NCBI GenBank assembly: GCA_934476455.1
Contig: CAKSNY010000039.1
Span: 1-17,958 of the forward strand
DNA length: 17,958 nt
Direction: 5' to 3'
Source: an uncultured Clostridia bacterium
Lineage (GTDB): Bacteria; Bacillota; Clostridia; UMGS1883
Shown here: piece after piece, positions 13,670 through 17,958 of the stretch
How positions within the stretch are numbered: the first letter of the stretch is position 1
How the letters are laid out: each line of letters opens with the position of its first letter
Notes under the pieces: model-generated
The model's database searches: none
Seen by the model: only the letters and a program-made list of their open reading frames with translations
Told to the model about the DNA's origin: nothing
Made by a program: the position numbers and the translations under genes

Positions 13670-14602
13670 ATGAAAAAACAAAACCGCTCCGAATCCTGGA
13701 GCACGGTTGTAACTAAAGATTTCTGGCGAAATAAAAGCCTGTATTTAATGATTCTGCCCGTAATAGTCTATTTTATATGCTTTCACTATATACCGATGTA
13801 CGGGGCGATAATAGCGTTTAAAGATTTTAAACCGCAAATAGGCATAATGGGCAGCCCCTGGGTAGGATTGGAACATTTCAGAAAGTTTTTTACAAATCCT
13901 TCCTTTACGGAAATATTGTGGAACACGCTTAGGATAAGTTTGTCAACGCTTGTTTTCGGGTTTCCGGCACCGATTATACTTGCACTTTTGATAAACGAAA
14001 TTAAAAGCACAAAATTTGCCAAGCTGGTTCAAAATGCAACATATCTTCCGCATTTCATTTCATTGGTTGTTATTTGCGGTCTTATAAGAGACTTTACAAT
14101 GGATACAGGTATAATCAGCACAATGCTGGCGTTTTTTGGGTTTGAACGTAAATCGCTGCTTAATTATCCCGAGTATTTTACCCCTATTTATGTGGTGTCT
14201 GACATATGGCAGCAAATGGGGTGGGATTCTATTGTATATCTGGCGGCGCTTACCTCGGTTGACCCGCAGCTGTATGAATCGGCAGACCTTGACGGCGCCA
14301 ATGGCTGGAAAAAGGCGCTGCACATCACACTGCCGGGGATAATGCCGACGATTGCCACAATGCTGATACTTAGAGTGGGCAGTCTTTTAAATGTAGGTTT
14401 TGAGAAAATAATTCTTCTTTATAACAATGCAACGCTCAGCGTGGCAGACGTTATTTCAACCTATGTTTACAGAAAGGGTCTTATAGATCTTGACTGGAGC
14501 TACAGTGCGGCAACGGGGCTTTTTAACTCGGTAATTAACTTTATATTCCTTATTACAATGAATAAAATAAGCACGAAGGTAAACGATGTCGGCTTGTGGT
14601 AA
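13670..14602 (+). CDS. ABC sugar transporter permease, LplB-like
   Basis: This 310-residue second permease subunit of the CUT1 importer has six membrane segments. The first (about 24-44) contains 'YLMILPVIVYFICFHYIPMY', typical of LplB/YtcO. The EAA loop is YESADLDGANGWKKALHITL (202-221). It pairs with the YtcP-like subunit to form the channel. ATG 13670 is preferred because GAGGGGAG (13655-13662) lies 7 bases upstream; ATG 13652, overlapping the previous stop as ATGA, has its AAAGG directly adjacent and is less likely. In many operons the LplB-like gene comes before the YtcP-like gene, whereas here the order is reversed. The esterase gene begins 34 bases downstream, so it is expected on the same transcript. 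Confidence 0.85.
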   Translation: MKKQNRSESWSTVVTKDFWRNKSLYLMILPVIVYFICFHYIPMYGAIIAFKDFKPQIGIMGSPWVGLEHFRKFFTNPSFTEILWNTLRISLSTLVFGFPAPIILALLINEIKSTKFAKLVQNATYLPHFISLVVICGLIRDFTMDTGIISTMLAFFGFERKSLLNYPEYFTPIYVVSDIWQQMGWDSIVYLAALTSVDPQLYESADLDGANGWKKALHITLPGIMPTIATMLILRVGSLLNVGFEKIILLYNNATLSVADVISTYVYRKGLIDLDWSYSAATGLFNSVINFIFLITMNKISTKVNDVGLW

Positions 14603-14636
14603 ATATAATTTTGATTTATATAGGAGGAGTGGTATT

Positions 14637-17600
14637 ATGTTGAAAAAATTTGCATGCGTATTGCTTGTTTTGGCAATAGCGCTCACAGGAAGTGTTGTTA
14701 CCGGTTGGGCAGCAGAACAAAAGACCGTTCTGAATGACCCCATTTCGGTTGACGGTGCTGTGATTAAATCTATGGAAGGGGAAAGCATGATCGGCTGGAA
14801 CGGTTGGGATGATTGGAAAAACAATAATGCCTCTGTATACGGCAATTTTATGACGGCAACCGTAGAAAAGGCGCCTGAGGACAGCGACAAAGACTTTTCC
14901 TCTGCCAACAAGGTTATGAATTTTACATTAAAAGGTATTTATAACACCATAGGAAGACCGAGCGGTGAAATAACCTGCGGATCAAATTTTCATGTAAATA
15001 AAATTCTTACAACCCCTCGCAGCGGCAAGGTGCGGATTAAAACAAAGCTTTATAATGCAAGTACGGAGGAAGGAAAAAATGTAGCCTTCAATTTTATAGT
15101 GGGAGACAAGGAAAGTGAAGACAGTGAAGCGCTGGAAAAGCGTCTTATAAACGCAGAAATTGCCGGCGCAAACGTAGAAGTAAGAACAAATTACGGCGAC
15201 AGTTCAAACGTGGTAAAGAGTTCATTTTCCGGCATTCCGATAGGAAAGTGGTTTGAGCTTGCAATTGAGCTTGATACAACAACAAGGGCATGGAGCATTT
15301 TTATAGACGGTGAAAAGCTTGGCGGCGGAGAATATGTCGGCGAATCCAAAACCGTAAATCTTATTGCTTACAGTGTCGATAAGGGCGGAAATACTGCATT
15401 TAAAAATAGTGCCGATGAAAACAAGCTGGTGTCGTGGTATGCCGACGACCTTGAGGTGCAAACATATACAGATCCCGGTTATAAAACAAGCGGGATGCCC
15501 ACACCCGGCGACCCCAAATGGGAAAAGGTTTCAGGTGAAGATTTCGAATCTGCAACACAAAAGATTGAAACAGACAGCCTTAACAGCTGGGGAACGAAGC
15601 AGTGGAAAATCAGAAGCGGAGCTCCGGGAAATTACAGCAATTACCAAAAAGTAGAAATACTTGCGGAGGATTCATCGGTAGATTTTGCAAGCTCTAACAA
15701 GGTTTTAAGCATAAATCTTCCCAAAACTGCCGATCAAAATATTCGCCCATGGTGGAGAATATTTAAAAACGGCGGAAATATTACCGACGGTCTTGTAAAA
15801 ATCAGCACAAGATTAAATGCCAAAGACGCAGGAGACAGCGATCTTTATTTATATGCCACGACGGAAAGTAATTGGTCTTATACAGGGCAGATTAACCCGG
15901 ACTCGGGGGATAGCGTGAACGGTGGTTATGGTCTTAATAAGGTAAGGCTGTATTGCGATGGTGATGCCTGCAAGGTGCAGCTCCAACCGACTTATACAGA
16001 AATTGACAGTAACTATGTCGCCTATATGGAGGGATTGTACGACAAAAAAGATTGGTTTCCGGTTGATATTGTATACAACCTTAACACAAACAAGGTAACA
16101 GTATATGTAAATAACCAAAGAGTGGCATATAGAGCAAAAAGCGGAACAGGTTTAAGTGATGTGACAGAAGCGTCATTCCTTACAAGTCAGTCAAGTGATT
16201 TTGACTGGAACATAGGAAACCTTATCACTATGATACAAAGAAATGCGGGAAACGGCACATGGCTTGTAGATGACATTACGGTTTCGGTTCTCAGCGGATA
16301 TAACACGGTGGAAAAAGAGGATGTAACGGAAAATCTTTCAGAGCAGATTTCAATTCCCGCATCGTGGACAAATACAACGGGCGAGGCAGTGACAACGATT
16401 AACCCTGCGAACGAAAAGGACCACGTGCTGTATCTCAAAGAAAACAGCGGCGTTTACGGTGCGTTTGAGGCTCAAAACGGCATAGTAACCGCACAGGCTG
16501 ACATATATATTTCAAACCATAATTCAAAAATGCTTCCGTACAAAATGTACCTGGCGGACGAAAACGGCGAAAGACTTGCAGAAATTCGCCTTGACCAATA
16601 CAGCATAAAAAACGGTTTTGCGGAGAGCGAGTCCCCGGACAGGCAGGGCGCTTCCCAGGTTGAATGGGAGGAACTTGCCGGAACGTATAACTATCCGCTC
16701 GGCAGCTGGTTTACGTTAAAGGCTGTTGCGGATATGACAAACAGAACGTTTGATATATATATTGACGGCACAAAAATTAACACAGGGGCGCTTGATTTTT
16801 ATTCCACGGTTGCACCTGAGGATAAGGGACTGGTTGCACGCATCGGCTTTGAGGCGCTGAGTACACCTATGTACGTAAACAACGTGGTGGTAACACAGAC
16901 GCCTGCGGAGCATAACATCCGCATTAACAAAGTAACCTTTGAAAGCGGAGGAGAGGAATCGGCGGTTCCGGTGTCCGGCGGTAAAATTAAAAGCGTTACA
17001 ATTAACAACACCGCCGCGCTTGACAGCGACAAGGTTATATTTGCAGCTGTATACAATAAAGATAAGACCCTGGCGGGCGTTACAAAAACACCGCTTTCAA
17101 AATCAACCGGAACAGGGGTTAAAACAATTACGCTTACAGATACATCGCTTCCCGAAAAATGGGAGGACGGATGCAGCATCCGTTTATTTGTTTTTGACAG
17201 TGAATCGAATTTAAATCCGTTGACAGAGGCTTACACTTACGGTGTAAGCCCTGTTTCCACGATATATCTTACGGGAGATTCCATCAACACAAACTACGAC
17301 GCGGCAGAGTTTCCGCGTGATGGATGGGGCTATGAATTAAAAGCCCTGTTCAATTCAAAAGAGGTACGTGTTATTAACCGTGCCGCCTCGGGAAATACAT
17401 CGTCAGACTTTATAGCAAACGGCAGGCTTAAGGCGATAGAAGACAGAATAAAGCCGGGGGATTATTTGTTTGTCTCTACCGTTCACAATGATTGCTTTAA
17501 AAGTATAGATGAAACAACTTATAAAAGTAATCTTCAGAAATACGTTGATACGGCGGCGTCACACGGCGCAAGGTGCGTGTTCGTTACATCACCTTATTTC

Positions 17601-17958
17601 AGAACGGAAGAAACAGAGTGGAAGGATAGTTTTGAAAATCACACAAGCTGGTTTAAGGAGATTGCGGAAAAAAACAATGCACCTGTAATTGACCTTTATA
17701 CAAGCTGGAATATTTTCAAAAACGGTATGGATGCGGAAAGTCTGAAAGCATATTACAACCACACGGCATATGACGGCTCATATGCGGCGGATTATCGCTG
17801 GAGTGTTTCCGAATACAACCCGGACAGCGTTAATTACGATTCTTCAAGAGATATTGCCGACGACACCCACCTTTCTGTAAGGGGTGCAAAGCTTGCAGCG
17901 GCTTTTGTTGCCGAGGGCATTAAAAAGTTTGATTTGCCCATAGCAAACAGTGTGAAAA
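14637..17958 (+). CDS. Large secreted modular protein with CE12-like acetylesterase domain (partial)
   Basis: At least 1107 codons, with the 3' end beyond the window. A signal peptide (1-26, cleavage after WAA) is followed by three related laminin-G/concanavalin-like modules. Each contains the signature (K/D/S)WF.(L/V)...(D/N)..T(R/N)....(I/V)(Y/F)(I/V)(D/N)(G/N), at about residues 203, 472 and 689. A beta-sandwich linker spans about 765-873. An SGNH-hydrolase domain follows with its four blocks: YLTGDS (Ser882), RAASGNT (Gly919), VHND (Asn951) and DDTH (Asp1075, His1078). 'GDSINTNYDAAEFPRDGWG' strongly resembles rhamnogalacturonan acetylesterases (CE12), which remove acetyl groups from pectin RG-I. 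AGGAGG (14622-14627) supports the ATG. The modules may bind polysaccharide. It is the last visible gene of the permease operon. Confidence 0.8.
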   Translation, partial: MLKKFACVLLVLAIALTGSVVTGWAAEQKTVLNDPISVDGAVIKSMEGESMIGWNGWDDWKNNNASVYGNFMTATVEKAPEDSDKDFSSANKVMNFTLKGIYNTIGRPSGEITCGSNFHVNKILTTPRSGKVRIKTKLYNASTEEGKNVAFNFIVGDKESEDSEALEKRLINAEIAGANVEVRTNYGDSSNVVKSSFSGIPIGKWFELAIELDTTTRAWSIFIDGEKLGGGEYVGESKTVNLIAYSVDKGGNTAFKNSADENKLVSWYADDLEVQTYTDPGYKTSGMPTPGDPKWEKVSGEDFESATQKIETDSLNSWGTKQWKIRSGAPGNYSNYQKVEILAEDSSVDFASSNKVLSINLPKTADQNIRPWWRIFKNGGNITDGLVKISTRLNAKDAGDSDLYLYATTESNWSYTGQINPDSGDSVNGGYGLNKVRLYCDGDACKVQLQPTYTEIDSNYVAYMEGLYDKKDWFPVDIVYNLNTNKVTVYVNNQRVAYRAKSGTGLSDVTEASFLTSQSSDFDWNIGNLITMIQRNAGNGTWLVDDITVSVLSGYNTVEKEDVTENLSEQISIPASWTNTTGEAVTTINPANEKDHVLYLKENSGVYGAFEAQNGIVTAQADIYISNHNSKMLPYKMYLADENGERLAEIRLDQYSIKNGFAESESPDRQGASQVEWEELAGTYNYPLGSWFTLKAVADMTNRTFDIYIDGTKINTGALDFYSTVAPEDKGLVARIGFEALSTPMYVNNVVVTQTPAEHNIRINKVTFESGGEESAVPVSGGKIKSVTINNTAALDSDKVIFAAVYNKDKTLAGVTKTPLSKSTGTGVKTITLTDTSLPEKWEDGCSIRLFVFDSESNLNPLTEAYTYGVSPVSTIYLTGDSINTNYDAAEFPRDGWGYELKALFNSKEVRVINRAASGNTSSDFIANGRLKAIEDRIKPGDYLFVSTVHNDCFKSIDETTYKSNLQKYVDTAASHGARCVFVTSPYFRTEETEWKDSFENHTSWFKEIAEKNNAPVIDLYTSWNIFKNGMDAESLKAYYNHTAYDGSYAADYRWSVSEYNPDSVNYDSSRDIADDTHLSVRGAKLAAAFVAEGIKKFDLPIANSVK

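Noticed and set aside
14456..14911. 151-codon minus-strand open frame across the permease/esterase boundary
   Set aside because: It is antisense to the end of the permease and the signal peptide of the esterase, which both have clear homology and ribosome-binding sites.

Overview
The window looks like chromosomal DNA of a Gram-positive Bacillota, most likely a gut-type Clostridia. The evidence is purine-rich Shine-Dalgarno sites (AGGAGG, GGAAAGG), TTGATA/TATAAT-type promoters, secreted proteins with copper-amine-oxidase-N 'stalk' domains, a PepV-type dipeptidase, and an LplB/YtcP-type sugar importer with no linked ATPase. No rRNA, tRNA, CRISPR array or intact transposase gene was recognised.

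Layout. (1) 1-148 is a small structured left edge with a strong hairpin terminator. (2) 149-4091 has a membrane protein (DUF4282-like) on the minus strand, divergent from a likely three-gene operon: a stalk/NTF2-like secreted protein, a cation diffusion facilitator with a Mn-type metal site, and a PepV-like M20 dipeptidase. (3) 4124-7506 has its own consensus promoter and a second run: a 600-residue exported stalk/propeller-like protein, whose best-placed start codon is an unusual ATA, a coupled 137-residue stalk protein, and a P-loop ATPase of the PRK06851 type. It is closed by a hairpin-dense repeat (7511-7776) whose right end is a terminator. (4) 7812-10778 is a graveyard of broken genes: a Gfo/Idh/MocA oxidoreductase C-terminus, an unknown C-terminal fragment facing away from it, a GH94 phosphorylase reduced to about 50 codons, a GH88 unsaturated glucuronyl hydrolase with an internal in-frame deletion, an AbiEii toxin fragment with an in-frame TAG, and a frameshifted unknown gene. 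(5) 10813-17958 is an apparently functional carbohydrate-uptake locus. A lipoprotein solute-binding protein on the minus strand is divergent from two permeases, followed by a very large secreted protein with three laminin-G-like modules and a C-terminal CE12-type SGNH acetylesterase domain that runs off the right edge.

How the genes work together. The intact right-hand locus suggests capture and import of an acetylated plant polysaccharide product. A rhamnogalacturonan/pectin-type substrate is the best guess from the CE12-like domain. The secreted esterase would deacetylate, the lipoprotein would bind oligosaccharide, and the YtcP/LplB permeases would import it using an ATPase encoded elsewhere. 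The decayed genes just to the left (GH88, GH94, Gfo/Idh) fit the cytoplasmic processing half of such a locus. The region therefore looks like a polysaccharide-utilisation locus that lost part of its catabolic arm through repeated deletions.

No clearly new defence or mobile system was found. The most unusual items are the serial deletion remnants, the hairpin-chain repeat, the ATA start, the divergent regulatory region with a thrice-repeated motif, and the modular esterase.
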